From: Burkholderiaceae bacterium
GTDB lineage: Bacteria; Pseudomonadota; Gammaproteobacteria; Burkholderiales; Burkholderiaceae_C
Reading direction: 5' to 3'
Assembly: GCA_026125795.1 (NCBI GenBank)
Contig: JAHCKM010000004.1
Coordinates: 434,001 to 498,000 of the forward strand
DNA length: 64,000 nt
Within the stretch, counting starts at the first letter, position 1. Each line of letters opens with the position of its first letter. Both the position numbers and the translations under genes were made by a program. The notes under the pieces are model-generated. The model did not search any database. It saw only the letters and a list, made by a program, of their open reading frames with translations, and was not told the DNA's origin. Shown here piece after piece: positions 42,565 to 53,065 of the stretch.

Positions 42565-43269
42565 ATGAGCAGCGTCGAAGCGAAGTTACAACAAGTGCGC
42601 ACGCGTATCGCGACTGCGTGCGCGACCTCGCAGCGTCCCGTGCAAAGCGTCACGTTGCTGGCTGTGACAAAGACTTTCGGGCCGCAGGCGGTGCGCGACG
42701 CACTGGCGGCCGGACAACACGCCTTCGGCGAGAACTACGTGCAGGAAGCGCTCGAGAAGATCGAGTCGCTGGCCGATGTGCGCGAGCAGCTCGAGTGGCA
42801 CCTGATCGGACCGTTGCAGAGCAACAAGACGCGCGTGGTGGCGGCGCACTTCGATTGGGTGCACACGATCGATCGGTTGAAGCTCGCCGAGCGCCTGTCG
42901 GCGCAGCGGCCCGAGCAGCTGCCGCCGCTGCAGGTGTGCCTGCAGGTGAACATCAGCGGCGAAGGCAGCAAGAGCGGCGTCGCGCCGGAAGACGCGTCGG
43001 CGTTGGCCGAGGCGGTAAGCGCCTTGCCGCGTTTGCGGCTGCGCGGACTGATGGCGATTCCCGAGCCGGCGGGCGACTTCGACGCGCAACGCGCACCGCA
43101 CCGCGCCCTGGCGCGGCTGTTGTTCGATCTCAACGCCGCCGGACAGGTGCTCGATACCCTGTCGATGGGCATGAGCGCGGATCTCGAGGCCGCGATTGCC
43201 GAAGGCGCGACCATCGTGCGTGTGGGCAGCGCGATCTTCGGCGACAGGCCGCGTCCGGCCGCCAACTGA
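42565..43269 (+). CDS. yggS: PLP-binding protein YggS/PLPBP
   Basis: 234 residues. Single-domain alanine-racemase-like barrel for pyridoxal phosphate homeostasis, with no known enzyme activity. PLP lysine K36 in TLLAVTKTFGP; other blocks are AGQHAFGENYVQEALEK, WHLIGPLQSNKTRVV, VNISGEGSKSGV, LRGLMAIPEPA and LSMGMSADLEAAIAEGATIVRVGSAIFG. proC, its frequent partner, lies 1.5 kb downstream with gdhA inserted in reverse. Confidence 0.95.
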   Translation: MSSVEAKLQQVRTRIATACATSQRPVQSVTLLAVTKTFGPQAVRDALAAGQHAFGENYVQEALEKIESLADVREQLEWHLIGPLQSNKTRVVAAHFDWVHTIDRLKLAERLSAQRPEQLPPLQVCLQVNISGEGSKSGVAPEDASALAEAVSALPRLRLRGLMAIPEPAGDFDAQRAPHRALARLLFDLNAAGQVLDTLSMGMSADLEAAIAEGATIVRVGSAIFGDRPRPAAN

Positions 43270-43311
43270 GACGGCCGTCGGGCTTCTGGCTTCGGCCGGC
43301 GCTGCGCGCCT

Positions 43312-43362
43312 TCACATCGCTGCGCGATGTGAGCCTGCGCCGAAACGGCCTGCGGCCGTTTT
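43312..43362 (+). repeat. Intergenic double-hairpin repeat, copy 2 (terminator between yggS and gdhA)
   Basis: First hairpin TCACATCGC-TGC-GCGATGTGA (43312-43332), perfect 9-bp stem. Second hairpin AAACGGCC-TGC-GGCCGTTT (43343-43361) running into TTTT on the plus strand, a good intrinsic terminator for yggS. The element ends against the gdhA stop codon. It aligns with copies at 13636-13688 and 60321-60364. Confidence 0.75.
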
Positions 43363-44633
43363 CAGGGATAGAGCCCGCGTTCCTGCCGCGCCATCAGGAT
43401 GCGCTCGCACGCCACTGCGAAGGTCGCGGTGCGCAGCGAAATCTTGTGCTGATCGGCGGTGTCCCAGATGCGGCGCAGCGCGCCGACCATGATCTTGTCG
43501 AGACGCAGGTTGATCTCGTCTTCGGTCCAGAAGAACGACGAGAAGTCCTGCACCCATTCGAAGTAGCTGACCGTCACGCCGCCGGCGTTGCAGATCACGT
43601 CGGGCACCACCAGGATGCCGCGGTCGCCGAGGACGTCGTCGCCCACCGGCAGGGTCGGGCCGTTGGCGCCCTCCAGCACCAGCCTGGCCTTGATGCGCCG
43701 CGCGCGTGCCGCGTCGATCTGGCTTTCCAGCGCCGCCGGGATGAGGATGTCGCACTCCACGTCCCAGAACGCCTCGTTGTCCATGCTTTCGGCGCCGGCA
43801 AAGCCGGCCACGCCGCCGGTCTCCCGGACATGCGGCATCAGCGTGGCCATGTCCAGCCCGTGCGGGTTGGCGATGGTGCCGGTGTGGTCCTGCGCGGCCA
43901 CGATCTTCGCGCCCGAGCCGTGGAACAGCTCCGCCGCCGACGATCCCACATTGCCGAAGCCCTGTACCGCGACGCGCGCGCCCTGCAGGTTGAGGTTGAT
44001 GCGACGCGCCGCTTCGCGCCCGGTCACGAAAACGCCGCGGCCCGTGGCCTTCACGCGTCCCAACGAGCCGCCGAGGTGGATCGGCTTGCCGGTGACCACG
44101 CCGGTGGCGGTGGCACCGACGTTCATGGAATACGTGTCCATCATCCACGCCATGATCTGCGCGTTGGTGTTTACGTCGGGCGCGGGGATGTCCTGCTGCG
44201 GACCGATGATGATGCCGATCTCGCTGGTGTAGCGCCGCGTCAGCCGCTCCAGCTCCTTGGTCGACAGTTTCTTCGGTTCGACGCGAATGCCGCCCTTGGC
44301 GCCGCCATATGGAAGGTTGACCGCGGCGTTCTTGATCGACATCCAGGCCGCCAGAGCCATCACCTCCTCCAGCGTCACGTCGGGGTGGTAGCGCACGCCG
44401 CCCTTGCCCGGCCCACGCGACAGGTTGTGCTGCACGCGAAAGCCCTCAAAGTGCGCCACCGAGCCGTCGTCGAGCTCGATCGGCACGTCGACGATCAGCG
44501 CGCGCTTGCAGCGTTTGAGCGTCTCCGCCCAGCGCGCCAGCGGGCCCAGGTATGGCACGACGCGGTCCACCTGGGCCAGGTAGGTGGCCCACGGACTGCT
44601 GGGAGACTCATCGACGTACGACAGGGTGCTCAT
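43362..44633 (-). CDS. gdhA: Glutamate/leucine dehydrogenase family (NAD(P)-glutamate dehydrogenase)
   Basis: 423 residues, hexameric small-type GDH length. N-terminal dimer/substrate domain with [31 protein letters not shown] and catalytic-lysine region [18 protein letters not shown], then [24 protein letters not shown]. The C-terminal Rossmann fold begins [19 protein letters not shown]. It links 2-oxoglutarate and ammonia with glutamate. Cofactor preference is not determined. Divergent from proC. Confidence 0.95.
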   Translation of the reverse strand: MSTLSYVDESPSSPWATYLAQVDRVVPYLGPLARWAETLKRCKRALIVDVPIELDDGSVAHFEGFRVQHNLSRGPGKGGVRYHPDVTLEEVMALAAWMSIKNAAVNLPYGGAKGGIRVEPKKLSTKELERLTRRYTSEIGIIIGPQQDIPAPDVNTNAQIMAWMMDTYSMNVGATATGVVTGKPIHLGGSLGRVKATGRGVFVTGREAARRINLNLQGARVAVQGFGNVGSSAAELFHGSGAKIVAAQDHTGTIANPHGLDMATLMPHVRETGGVAGFAGAESMDNEAFWDVECDILIPAALESQIDAARARRIKARLVLEGANGPTLPVGDDVLGDRGILVVPDVICNAGGVTVSYFEWVQDFSSFFWTEDEINLRLDKIMVGALRRIWDTADQHKISLRTATFAVACERILMARQERGLYP

Positions 44634-44816
44634 GCTGGTTCTCCGCTCGGTTTGCGCGACGGCAGGCGCGCACTGTAGGTCGGCGTGTCACCCTTGTGCA
44701 ACCGAAGACTCGGTTCGTCGCCATGCCGAAAGCCCGCCCCTCATTCACGTGCCGCCACCATCGGGGCGCGCGGACGGCACCGCGGCGAGCCAGGGCGCAG
44801 GTCTACACTGGCCTGC

Positions 44817-45668
44817 ATGAACAGCGGCATCAAGCCCGAGATCGCCTTCATCGGCGGCGGCAACATGGCCAGCGCGTTGGTCGGCGGCTTGCTGCAGAAC
44901 GGACGTGTGCCGGCCACGGTGCTGGTGATCGAGCCCGACGACCGGCAACGTGCCAAGGTCGCGCTGCAGTTCGGGGTGCTCGCGCTGGCGGTGGCCGATG
45001 CCCAACTGGCCGACGTGCCGCTGGTGGTGTGGGCGGTCAAGCCGCAGGTCTTTGCCGCCGCGGCGCGATCCTGTGCGGTGCACGTCGGCAAGGCCTTGCA
45101 CCTGAGCGTGATGGCCGGCATCCGGACGGACAGCCTGATCAGCGCCACCGGCAGCGAACGGGTGGTGCGCGCGATGCCCAACACGCCGGCCCTGATCGGG
45201 CAGGGCATCACCGGTTTGTATGCGACAACGGCGGTGGATCCGGGCGAGCGCGCCGCGGTCGAGCGCGTGCTCGCGCCGAGCGGCGAACTGCTGTGGTTGC
45301 CGCGCGAGCGCGACCTCGATGCGGTGACCGCCCTGTCGGGCTCCGGGCCGGCATACGTCTACTACTTCATCGAGGCGATGATCCAGGCGGCCGGAGAGAT
45401 GGGACTCACGGTCGAGCAGGGTCGTCGCCTCGCGCTGGCCACGTTTGCCGGTGCCACCGCGCTGGTGCAGCAGTCGACCGAATCACCGGCCGTGCTGCGC
45501 GAGCGTGTCACCTCCAAGGGCGGTACGACCTACGCCGCCCTGATGTCGATGGACAAGGACGCTGTCAAGGCGGCGTTCGTGCGCGCGCTGCACGCGGCCA
45601 ACGAGCGCGCGCACCAGCTTGGCGACGAGTTCGGCAACAGCCCCGTCGCACCGGCGCCCACGCGCTGA
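44817..45668 (+). CDS. proC: Pyrroline-5-carboxylate reductase
   Basis: 283 residues. Last step of proline synthesis. N-terminal FIGGGNMASALVGGLL, substrate region VMAGIRTDSLISATGSERVVRAMPNTPALIGQGITGLYA split over residues 105-145, and the ProC signature ALSGSGPAYVYYFIEAMIQAAGEMGLT. The ATG at 44817 begins MNSGIKPEIAFIGGG; longer frames upstream are not protein-like. Same orientation as yggS. Confidence 0.96.
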   Translation: MNSGIKPEIAFIGGGNMASALVGGLLQNGRVPATVLVIEPDDRQRAKVALQFGVLALAVADAQLADVPLVVWAVKPQVFAAAARSCAVHVGKALHLSVMAGIRTDSLISATGSERVVRAMPNTPALIGQGITGLYATTAVDPGERAAVERVLAPSGELLWLPRERDLDAVTALSGSGPAYVYYFIEAMIQAAGEMGLTVEQGRRLALATFAGATALVQQSTESPAVLRERVTSKGGTTYAALMSMDKDAVKAAFVRALHAANERAHQLGDEFGNSPVAPAPTR

Positions 45669-45749
45669 GGTGTTCGACCCACGCGCGCTGCGTGGCCGAC
45701 GTGTGCTCAGTCGCTTTCGGAGCGGCCCGGCGCTGACCCGGCCGCACTC

Positions 45750-46649
45750 TTAACGCAGCGACAAGTCGATGGCCACGCCGGCAAACACGCTGGCGCCGAG
45801 CCAGTGATTGGCCACGAAGGCCTTGAAGCAGCCCTCGCGCGCGCGGGCGCGGATCAGCGAGTAGTGCCACAGCGCCTGCAGCGCCGCAGCGGCGATGCCG
45901 ACGAGAAACCACAGGCCGAGCCCGAGCGAACGCCCCAGCCAGGTCCAGATGATCAGGTGGATCGCATAACACAGCATCACCGCGGCCACGTCGAAGCGGC
46001 CCAAGGTGATGGCCGATGTCTTCATGCCGATGCGCAGATCGTCATCGCGATCGACCATCGCGTACTCGGTGTCGTAGGCAAGCACCCAGAAGGCGTTGCC
46101 GATCAGCAGGCCCCAGGCATGCGGCGGCACCGCATCGGGCACCGACTGCAGCCCCCAGTCGCGGCCGCCGAGCACGGCTGCAAAGGCCATCGGGATGCCA
46201 AAGCTGAAGGCCACGCCGAGCACGGCCTGCGGTATCGACACCACCCGTTTGGCGAATGGATACAGCAGCGTGATCGCCAGCCCGGCACACGAGAGCCACA
46301 CCGTGGGCGGGTTGGTGGTCAGCACCAGCGCAAAGGCCACCAGCGCGAGCGCTGCGCCCAGCGTCAACGCTTCGCGCACGCTGACGCGGCCGCTGGTCAC
46401 CGGGCGCTCGGCCGTGCGCTTGACGTGGCGATCGAAATCGCGGTCGGCCACGTCGTTCACGCAGCAACCGGCGCTGCGCATGATGACCGTGCCGGCGACG
46501 AACACCATCAGCAAGTGCCAGCCGGGGAAGCCGTCGGCCGCGATCCACAGCGCCGACAGCGTCGGCCACAACAACAACAGCCAGCCCGCGGGACGATCCC
46601 AGCGGATCAGGTCGAGGTACAGCGCCAGACGCGGCGCGGCGGCGATCAT
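45750..46649 (-). CDS. ubiA: 4-hydroxybenzoate octaprenyltransferase
   Basis: 299 residues with about eight membrane helices. Ubiquinone biosynthesis: prenylation of 4-hydroxybenzoate. First Asp-rich motif [19 protein letters not shown] (about 70-90), second [22 protein letters not shown] (about 190-210), both magnesium-pyrophosphate sites. The ATG at 46649 gives [23 protein letters not shown], the normal N-terminus. Divergent from the acyl-CoA ligase gene by 102 bases. Confidence 0.96.
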   Translation of the reverse strand: MIAAAPRLALYLDLIRWDRPAGWLLLLWPTLSALWIAADGFPGWHLLMVFVAGTVIMRSAGCCVNDVADRDFDRHVKRTAERPVTSGRVSVREALTLGAALALVAFALVLTTNPPTVWLSCAGLAITLLYPFAKRVVSIPQAVLGVAFSFGIPMAFAAVLGGRDWGLQSVPDAVPPHAWGLLIGNAFWVLAYDTEYAMVDRDDDLRIGMKTSAITLGRFDVAAVMLCYAIHLIIWTWLGRSLGLGLWFLVGIAAAALQALWHYSLIRARAREGCFKAFVANHWLGASVFAGVAIDLSLR

Positions 46650-46751
46650 CGTTGCAGTGGCGGTCGGCGACGGACTCGGGCTTCCGCTATTCTCGCGCCG
46701 TACGGCCGGTGCGCCGCCGGTGCACCGGCCTCGCAAACCAGAGAGACATCC

Positions 46752-48275
46752 ATGAACGTCGCGCTGTGGCTGGCCCGTGCGGCGCAGCGCTTTGGCGCCT
46801 CGACTGCGATCGGCCACGGGTGTGAGGCGTGGTGCAGCTACCGAGAGCTGGCGCAGCGCGCCGCGGCGCTGGCGTCGTGGCTGCGCTCGCAAGGCATCGC
46901 GGCAGGCGATCGGGTCGCGCTGTTCGCCCCGAATCGGCCCGAGTACCTGGTGATGATGTGGGGCGCGTGGTGGTGCGGCGCTGCCGCGGTGCCGATCAAC
47001 GCCAAGCTGCATGCGCGCGAAGCGGCGTGGATCCTCCAGCACAGCGGCGCGCTGGTGGCCTTGTGCGACGTGTCGATCCGCGATGCGCTTGCCGTGCTGG
47101 TGCCCGGCGTGCGGCTGCTCACCGAGCTGCCGGCGCTCGAGGACGCCGAAACAGTGAATGCGCCGGTCGAACGGGCCGACAGCGACCCTGCGTGGCTGTT
47201 CTATACCAGCGGCACCACCGGGCGGCCGAAAGGCGTGGTGCTCGGCGCCCGCCAGCTGCGCGAAGCGAGCCTCGGGTACCTCAGTGAAGTGCAAGGCGTC
47301 GCGGCAGGCGACGTGATGCTGCATCCGGCGCCGTTGTCGCACGGCGGCGGGCTGTACCACTTGCCCTACGTGATGCACGGCGGGGTCAATGTCGTGCCGG
47401 TTTCGGGAGGCTTCGATCCTGCGGAGATCGTCGAGCTGGCCGCGCACTGGCGCAATGCCTCGTTCTTTGCCGCGCCCACCATGGTGCGGCGCCTGGTCGA
47501 CCACGTGCAGCAAAGCGGGCGCACGCCCAAGGGGCTCGCCACCATCACCTATGGCGGCGGGCCGATGTACCTGGCCGACATCGAAAGGGCGCTGCAGTCG
47601 ATCGGTCCGCACTTCGCGCAGATCTACGGCCAGGGAGAGAGCCCGATGACGATCACCGTGCTGCCGCGCGACGTCATCAACGACCGCGCGCATCCGCGCC
47701 ACCGGGAACGGCTGGCTTCGGTGGGCCATGCGCAGCCGATGCTCGAGCTGTCGATCCGCGGCGCCGACGGCACGCCGTTGCCCGCCGGCGCCACCGGTGA
47801 AGTCTGCGTGCGCGGCGACGTCGTGATGCAGGGCTACTGGCAGCAGCCCGAGGCCACCGCGGCGGCCATCCGCGACGGCTGGCTCTACACCGGCGACGTC
47901 GGCCGGCTCGACGAAGAGGGCTACCTCACGCTGCTCGACCGCAGCAAGGATCTGATCATCAGCGGCGGCAGCAACATCTATCCGCGCGAGGTGGAAGAGG
48001 TGTTGCTGCGGCATCCGGCGGTGCACGAGGCCAGCGTGATCGGCCGGCGCGACGCCGAATGGGGCGAGGTGGTGGTGGCCTACGTCGTCGCGCGCACGCC
48101 TGTGGACCCCGCTGCGCTCGATGCGTTCTGTCGCGAGCATATTGCGCGCTTCAAGCGACCCAAGATCTACCGCTTCGTCGACGCGCTGCCGAAGAACAAC
48201 TACGGCAAGGTGCTGAAGACCGAGCTGCGCGAGCGCGAAGCCCGGCAGGGCGACGCGGCGGCGCCGGCGGCGTAG
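46752..48275 (+). CDS. AMP-dependent acyl-CoA ligase 1
   Basis: 507 residues, class I adenylate-forming enzyme. P-loop [18 protein letters not shown], adenylate-binding YGGGPMYL and YGQGESPMT, hinge [42 protein letters not shown] split across the C-domain, and catalytic Lys in KNNYGKVLK. The acid substrate (fatty or aromatic) is not predictable. A cupin gene follows after 23 bases, and a second ligase gene lies beyond it on the other strand. Confidence 0.9.
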   Translation: MNVALWLARAAQRFGASTAIGHGCEAWCSYRELAQRAAALASWLRSQGIAAGDRVALFAPNRPEYLVMMWGAWWCGAAAVPINAKLHAREAAWILQHSGALVALCDVSIRDALAVLVPGVRLLTELPALEDAETVNAPVERADSDPAWLFYTSGTTGRPKGVVLGARQLREASLGYLSEVQGVAAGDVMLHPAPLSHGGGLYHLPYVMHGGVNVVPVSGGFDPAEIVELAAHWRNASFFAAPTMVRRLVDHVQQSGRTPKGLATITYGGGPMYLADIERALQSIGPHFAQIYGQGESPMTITVLPRDVINDRAHPRHRERLASVGHAQPMLELSIRGADGTPLPAGATGEVCVRGDVVMQGYWQQPEATAAAIRDGWLYTGDVGRLDEEGYLTLLDRSKDLIISGGSNIYPREVEEVLLRHPAVHEASVIGRRDAEWGEVVVAYVVARTPVDPAALDAFCREHIARFKRPKIYRFVDALPKNNYGKVLKTELREREARQGDAAAPAA

Positions 48276-48298
48276 CATGCAGCGACGCAGGAGCGAAC

Positions 48299-48766
48299 AT
48301 GAGCACGTCAACCAAAGGCCGCTGGAAGCACGATGGTGTGCGCGTCGTGCCGGGCAACCAGCTCGATCCCAACACCGCGCAGACGCCCGGGATGGACCGC
48401 AAGGCGGCGATCAACTTCGCGCGCGTCGGCGCGCAGAAGCTGTGGGCCGGCACGGTGCACATCCACCCCGATGCCAAGACCGGCGCGCACCACCATGGGC
48501 CGCTGGAGAGCGTGATCTACGTCGTCAGGGGCAAGGCGCGCATGCGTTGGGGCGAGCGGCTGGAGTTCACCGCCGAGGCTGGGCCGGGTGACTTCATCTA
48601 CGTGCCGCCGTACGTGCCGCACCAGGAGATCAACGCCAGCCCGACCGAGGTGCTGGAGTGCGTGCTGGTGCGCAGTGACGGCGAAGCCGTGGCGGTCAAC
48701 CTCGACATCGAGCCGGTGGAGAAGCCCGAGTCCGTGTTGTGGATCGATCCGATCCACCGCGCATGA
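48299..48766 (+). CDS. Cupin-domain protein
   Basis: 155 residues. A single cupin barrel: motif 1 [22 protein letters not shown] (G-x-H-H-x...E...G) and motif 2 [16 protein letters not shown] (P...H...N), keeping three His and one Glu for metal. The N-terminal [24 protein letters not shown] is seen in other bacterial cupins of unknown role. It is co-directional with the ligase, 23 bases apart. Possibly an oxygenase or isomerase in the same acid-degradation unit; this is inference. Confidence 0.87.
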   Translation: MSTSTKGRWKHDGVRVVPGNQLDPNTAQTPGMDRKAAINFARVGAQKLWAGTVHIHPDAKTGAHHHGPLESVIYVVRGKARMRWGERLEFTAEAGPGDFIYVPPYVPHQEINASPTEVLECVLVRSDGEAVAVNLDIEPVEKPESVLWIDPIHRA

Positions 48767-48779
48767 CCGTGCCGATCGA

Positions 48780-50393
48780 CTAGCGCCCGCTCAGGTCGGT
48801 CGCCCGCGCGCGCAGTCCGGCGTCCGCTCGCATCTGGTACTTGGCCACGCGGTGGGTCGGCGTCAACGGCAGCGACTCCACGATCGCCACGTAGCGCGGC
48901 ACCTTGATCGCCGCCAGGTGCTTGCGGCACCAGTCGGCCACCTCATGCGGCGTGACGGTGGCGCCGGGCCTGGGCACCACGGCGATCAGGATCTCGTCTT
49001 CGCCGAGCGCATCGGGCACCGGAATGGCTGCCGCCTGCAGCACCTGCGGGTGCGACTCGACCACGCGGTCGAGCTCCGCACCCGAGATGTTCTCGCCGCG
49101 CTTGCGGATGATGTCCTTCTTGCGTGCGATGAACCAGAAGTAGCCGTCGGCGTCGCGCCGCGCCAGGTCACCGGTGAGAAACCAGCCGTCGCGAAACGCC
49201 GCGCGCGTCTGCTCGGCGTCGCGGTAGTAGCCCTGCATCACGAGCGGCGTCTTCACCACCAGCTCGCCCACCTCGCCGTCGGGCAGCTCGCGGCCGTCGT
49301 CGTCCACCACCTTCAGGCGCGCCAGCTGGACTGCCGGGTCCGGATGCACGCTGGGCCTGCCCATGCTGCCGATCTTGTGCGGACCTTCGAACGGGTTGTT
49401 CAGCGCGCCGGGGATCTCGCTCATGCCGTAGCCCTCGATCAGCGTCGGTACGCCGAACTCGCGCTGGAACACGTCGTAGGTCTCGGCGGTGAAGGGCGCG
49501 CCGTAGATCTTGCGCAATGTGTGGCCGGGCACGAACTCGCTGCGCGGCCGGCGCAGCAGGATGTTGCTGACGGCGGCGATGGTGTTCGCCTCGGTGGCGC
49601 GCGTACGCGCGGCGTCGTGCCAAAACGTGCTGGCCGAGAAGCGCGGCACCAGGATCAGCGTGGCGCCCGCGGCCAGCGCGCCGGCCAGCGAGTAGAACAG
49701 CGCGTTGATGTGGAACATCGGCAGGATGCACAGCAGCCGGTCGTCGGGCTGCAGGTACATGCGGGCGACGAAGCCTTCGCCGGCCAGGATCAGCGAGCGC
49801 TGGCCGTGCATGACGCCCTTTGGAAAGCCGGTGGTGCCCGAGGTATAGATGAACACGCAGGGCGCATCGGGTGTTTGGGCATCGGGCGGCACGGCGGCGT
49901 CGCGCAACGCATCGAGTTCGTCGTCGAACACCGGCAGCACGTCGTTCGCGCCGCGATTGAGCACCAGCCACGGCGCCTGCGGCAGCGCGGCAATCGCCGC
50001 GCGCACCGTTGGCAACGCATCGGGCGAGCACAGAATGCCGCTGACCTCCGCGTGACCGAACACATAACCCGCCTCGGCGGCCTTGTAGTCGGGGTTCACC
50101 GGCACCATCACCGCCCCGATGCGCGCCAGCGCCAGCAGCAGCACCACCGTGGACGGATGGTTGGTCGACATCACGCCGATGCGGTCGCCGGTGCGTACGC
50201 CGCGCGCCTGCAGCCAGGCCGCCGCACGGCCGACGCGCTCACGCAGCTGCGCATAGCCGATCGACTGCTGCTCGAACACCAGGCACTCGCGCTGCGGTGC
50301 CGCGGCGGCACGGCTGTCGAGCAGCGAGGCCACCGTGCCGGCGTGCGGGCGGTACAGCCTCAGGACTTCGAGCGGGGGCAGCATCGCGCCCAT
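48780..50393 (-). CDS. AMP-dependent acyl-CoA ligase 2
   Basis: 537 residues, class I adenylate-forming. P-loop CVFIYTSGTTGFPKGVMHG, EGYGMSEIPGALNNP, C-domain DGWFLTGDLARRDADGYFWF then RKKDIIRKRGENISGAELD, and Lys in LTPTHRVAKYQMR. The N-terminal half resembles crotonobetaine/carnitine-CoA ligase-like proteins. It converges with the cupin gene. Its presence near another ligase and a GST fits a peripheral acid or xenobiotic pathway, with no ring-cleavage genes in view. Confidence 0.9.
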   Translation of the reverse strand: MGAMLPPLEVLRLYRPHAGTVASLLDSRAAAAPQRECLVFEQQSIGYAQLRERVGRAAAWLQARGVRTGDRIGVMSTNHPSTVVLLLALARIGAVMVPVNPDYKAAEAGYVFGHAEVSGILCSPDALPTVRAAIAALPQAPWLVLNRGANDVLPVFDDELDALRDAAVPPDAQTPDAPCVFIYTSGTTGFPKGVMHGQRSLILAGEGFVARMYLQPDDRLLCILPMFHINALFYSLAGALAAGATLILVPRFSASTFWHDAARTRATEANTIAAVSNILLRRPRSEFVPGHTLRKIYGAPFTAETYDVFQREFGVPTLIEGYGMSEIPGALNNPFEGPHKIGSMGRPSVHPDPAVQLARLKVVDDDGRELPDGEVGELVVKTPLVMQGYYRDAEQTRAAFRDGWFLTGDLARRDADGYFWFIARKKDIIRKRGENISGAELDRVVESHPQVLQAAAIPVPDALGEDEILIAVVPRPGATVTPHEVADWCRKHLAAIKVPRYVAIVESLPLTPTHRVAKYQMRADAGLRARATDLSGR

Positions 50394-50467
50394 TGTGCAG
50401 CGCTTGACTTTGACGTTGCGTCAAGCCTGAACCTGCCGCTCCCGCAACCCCATTCAATGGAGCCAAC

Positions 50468-51157
50468 ATGCTCAAGATCCATGGCGTGCCGATTTCGGTG
50501 CACACCCGCAAGGTCATCGTCGCCGCGCGGCTGAAGAAACTGCCGTTCGAGGTGGTGCCGGTCGTGCCGGTGATTCCCGACAACCAGCCGGCGAACTGGC
50601 GCGAACTGAGCCCCACCGGCAAGATCCCGGTGCTGCAGGACGGCGACTACACGCTGGCGGATTCGGCGGCGATCTGTGCCTACCTCGAGCGCCGGCAACC
50701 CGAGCCGCCGCTGTACCCGAGCGACGAGCGCCGCTACGGCCACGCGCTGTGGCTCGAGCAATACGCCGGCGGCACGGTGTTCCGCGATGTCGTGCACGTG
50801 CTGTTCCACGAGGTGGTGGTGAACCCCAAGATCAAGGGCATCGCCACCGACCAGAGTCGCGTCGACCAGGTGCTGACGTGCGTCGTGCCCGACGTGTTCG
50901 GCTACCTCGACGCGGTGTCGGGCGAAGCGTTCCTCGCCGGCGATGCGCCTTCGGTGGCCGACCTGGCGGTGGCGTCGAACCTGGTGACCCTGCAGTACAT
51001 CGGCTTCGCGCTGGAGCGGGAGCGCTACCCCAAACTTGCGAATCTGTTCGACCGCGTGATCCGTATCCCTGCCATGACCGACGCGCTGCGTGCCGAGCAG
51101 CCGGTGGTCCAGCAGATGAACCTGAAGAGCGAGTTCCTCAACGCGGTGCTGAACTGA
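50468..51157 (+). CDS. Glutathione S-transferase family protein
   Basis: 229 residues. N-terminal thioredoxin-like GSH domain (1-80) with GVPISVHTRKVIVAARLK, then PTGKIPVLQDGDYTLADSAAICAYLE, which includes the cis-Pro and the glutathione-binding D-S pair. Helical C-domain with AGDAPSVADLAVASNLVTL (N-capping box). Divergent from ligase 2, followed 15 bases later by a MerR regulator. Specific substrate unknown. Confidence 0.92.
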   Translation: MLKIHGVPISVHTRKVIVAARLKKLPFEVVPVVPVIPDNQPANWRELSPTGKIPVLQDGDYTLADSAAICAYLERRQPEPPLYPSDERRYGHALWLEQYAGGTVFRDVVHVLFHEVVVNPKIKGIATDQSRVDQVLTCVVPDVFGYLDAVSGEAFLAGDAPSVADLAVASNLVTLQYIGFALERERYPKLANLFDRVIRIPAMTDALRAEQPVVQQMNLKSEFLNAVLN

Positions 51158-51172
51158 CAGAGCGAGCGCAGC

Positions 51173-52015
51173 ATGTTTCGCATCGGTGACTTCTCGCGCA
51201 TCGCGCGCGTGTCGGCGCGGCTGCTGCGCTTCTACGACGAGATCGGCCTGCTCAAGCCGGCGCACGCCGACGCGCAGACCGGCTACCGCCACTACACGGT
51301 GGCGCAGCTGGCCCAGCTCAACCGCATCACCGTGCTGAAGGACCTCGGCTTCAGCCTCGAGCAGATCGGCCACATGCTGCAGGCGCCGCTCGGCGCCGAC
51401 GAGCTGCGCCGCATGCTGCTGATGCGCCGCAACGATGCGGAACAAAGGCTGGCACAGGAGGCGCAGCGCCTGCGCCACATCGAGACGCGCATCGCGCAGA
51501 TCGAGACCGAAGGCGCGCTGGCCGTCGATGACGTGGTCGAGCGGGCCGAGCCGGCGCACCGGCTGCTGTCGCTGCGCCGGCAGGTGGCGTCGTTTGCCGA
51601 GGCGCGCGGCCTGATCGGCGTGCTGCGCGAGCAATCGCGCGCGCTGCTGCCGCGCACCCACGGCTGCAAGCTCATGGTGCTGGCACACGCGCCGCAGTTC
51701 GAGAGCGACGAGTTCGACGCCGAGTTCGGCTATGCCGTCGAGCACATCGATCTGCTCAAGCCGCCCAAGAGCTCGGGGCTGGTGCTTCGCGAGGTGCCGG
51801 CGGTCGCGCGCATGGCGGTGTGCGTGCGCGTCGGCCTGCCGGAAGACGCACACCTCGTCACTGCCAAGATCGGCCGCTTCGTCGCCGCCAACGGCGACGA
51901 GCTCGACGGCCCGAGCCGCGAGGTGTTCCTACAGCCTCCCGACCCGGCACGCATGCAGGAGTCGGTGGTCGAGATGCAGTTCCCAGTGCGGCGGCGGCGC
52001 GGCGGCACGGCGTGA
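51173..52015 (+). CDS. MerR-family regulator with GyrI-like effector domain
   Basis: 280 residues. MerR winged helix (1-70; FRIGDFSRIARVSARLLRFYDEIGLLKPAHAD), a coiled dimer helix (about 80-125), then a C-terminal region (130-275) resembling a GyrI/SOUL-type small-molecule-binding domain, as in BmrR/BltR. No cysteine metal site, so organic ligands are more likely. Probably co-transcribed with the GST gene upstream and may regulate it. Confidence 0.88.
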   Translation: MFRIGDFSRIARVSARLLRFYDEIGLLKPAHADAQTGYRHYTVAQLAQLNRITVLKDLGFSLEQIGHMLQAPLGADELRRMLLMRRNDAEQRLAQEAQRLRHIETRIAQIETEGALAVDDVVERAEPAHRLLSLRRQVASFAEARGLIGVLREQSRALLPRTHGCKLMVLAHAPQFESDEFDAEFGYAVEHIDLLKPPKSSGLVLREVPAVARMAVCVRVGLPEDAHLVTAKIGRFVAANGDELDGPSREVFLQPPDPARMQESVVEMQFPVRRRRGGTA

Positions 52016-52102
52016 CGCGTTGCTGGACGGGCACGGGTCGAGCCGGCATGCGTGTCGCCGCGAGCCGGGCCGCCGAGGCATGTGGCTTGCCCCATCGCCG
52101 GC

Positions 52103-52783
52103 ATGGCTCGGCACGCGTCGCTGTCGGAGGTTCGCCCGCCGGATCCGTCACCTGGCAGCCCGGCCGATGTCGCGCACCGTGCCCAGGCCTGGGAGCACCA
52201 GCGCCACAGCGCGCGCAGCTGCCGCGAGTGTCCGTTGTTCGCCCACGCCACGCAGACCGTTTTCGGCGAGGGCCCGATCGGCGCCGCGCTGATGCTGGTG
52301 GGTGAAACACCCGGCGACCAGGAGGACCGGCAGGGCCGCCCGTTCGTCGGTCCTGCCGGGCGCCTGCTCGACCGCGCGCTGGCCGAGCTCGGCTGGGACC
52401 GTGCCACCACCTACGTGACCAACGCGGTCAAACACTTCAAATGGGTGCCCGCGCCGCGCGGCAAGCGCCGCATGCACAAGACGCCGGCGCAGCGCGAGGC
52501 CGATGCCTGCGAGCACTGGCTCGAAAGCGAGATCGCGCTGGTCCAGCCGCAGGCGCTGGTCGCGCTCGGTGCCACCGCGGCGCGGCAGTTGTTGAAGCGA
52601 CCGGTGGCGGTGCTGCGCATGCGGGGCCAATGGCTGGAGCGCGAGGACCGGCGACCGGTGCTCATCACCTTGCACCCGTCGGCGTTGCTGCGCCTGCAGA
52701 ACGACGCGCGTGAAGCGGCGTACGGCGCTTGGCTCGAGGACCTGAGGCGCGCCGGCCGATTTGCTGCCGCAACGGCGCAATAG
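52103..52783 (+). CDS. udgX: UdgX-type uracil-DNA-binding protein
   Basis: 226 residues from the ATG at 52103; an in-frame start at 52052 is less likely. Uracil-DNA glycosylase superfamily motif A GETPGDQEDRQGRPFVGPAGRLL and motif B TLHPSALLR. Between them is the UdgX-specific loop K-R-R-M-H125 in PRGKRRMHKTP. In Mycobacterium smegmatis UdgX the equivalent His forms a covalent bond to the DNA after uracil excision. C40-xx-C43 and a later Cys fit an iron-sulfur site. The frequent partner genes of UdgX are not adjacent here. Confidence 0.88.
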   Translation: MARHASLSEVRPPDPSPGSPADVAHRAQAWEHQRHSARSCRECPLFAHATQTVFGEGPIGAALMLVGETPGDQEDRQGRPFVGPAGRLLDRALAELGWDRATTYVTNAVKHFKWVPAPRGKRRMHKTPAQREADACEHWLESEIALVQPQALVALGATAARQLLKRPVAVLRMRGQWLEREDRRPVLITLHPSALLRLQNDAREAAYGAWLEDLRRAGRFAAATAQ

Positions 52784-52788
52784 ACCTC

Positions 52789-53065
52789 ATGGGCACCACG
52801 ATCCACACCGCGCAGGGCAGCCTGTTCGACCCGACCGCGGCCCTGCCGCACGGGCGGGCCTGCTCGGCAGCGCGGCACGGCTGCGCTTTCGGCCCTGGCC
52901 GCCGCGCGATCCGAAGAAGAACGACATCCTCACGCCGGAGCTCAGCTCCCGCTCGGCGTATCGCATGGCGCCCACCGCGCGTTGGGGCTGGCAGCACAAC
53001 GTGCCGCCCGTGCCGGCGCTGCGCTATTCGGTGACCATGCGCACCGTGCGCCAAGGCGCTGCAGC

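Noticed and set aside
41610-44678. Very long open frame (over 1000 codons) antisense to pilT and gdhA
   Set aside because: It is His/Arg/Gln-rich with no recognisable domain and lies opposite two well-supported genes; high-GC codon bias produces such antisense frames throughout the window.
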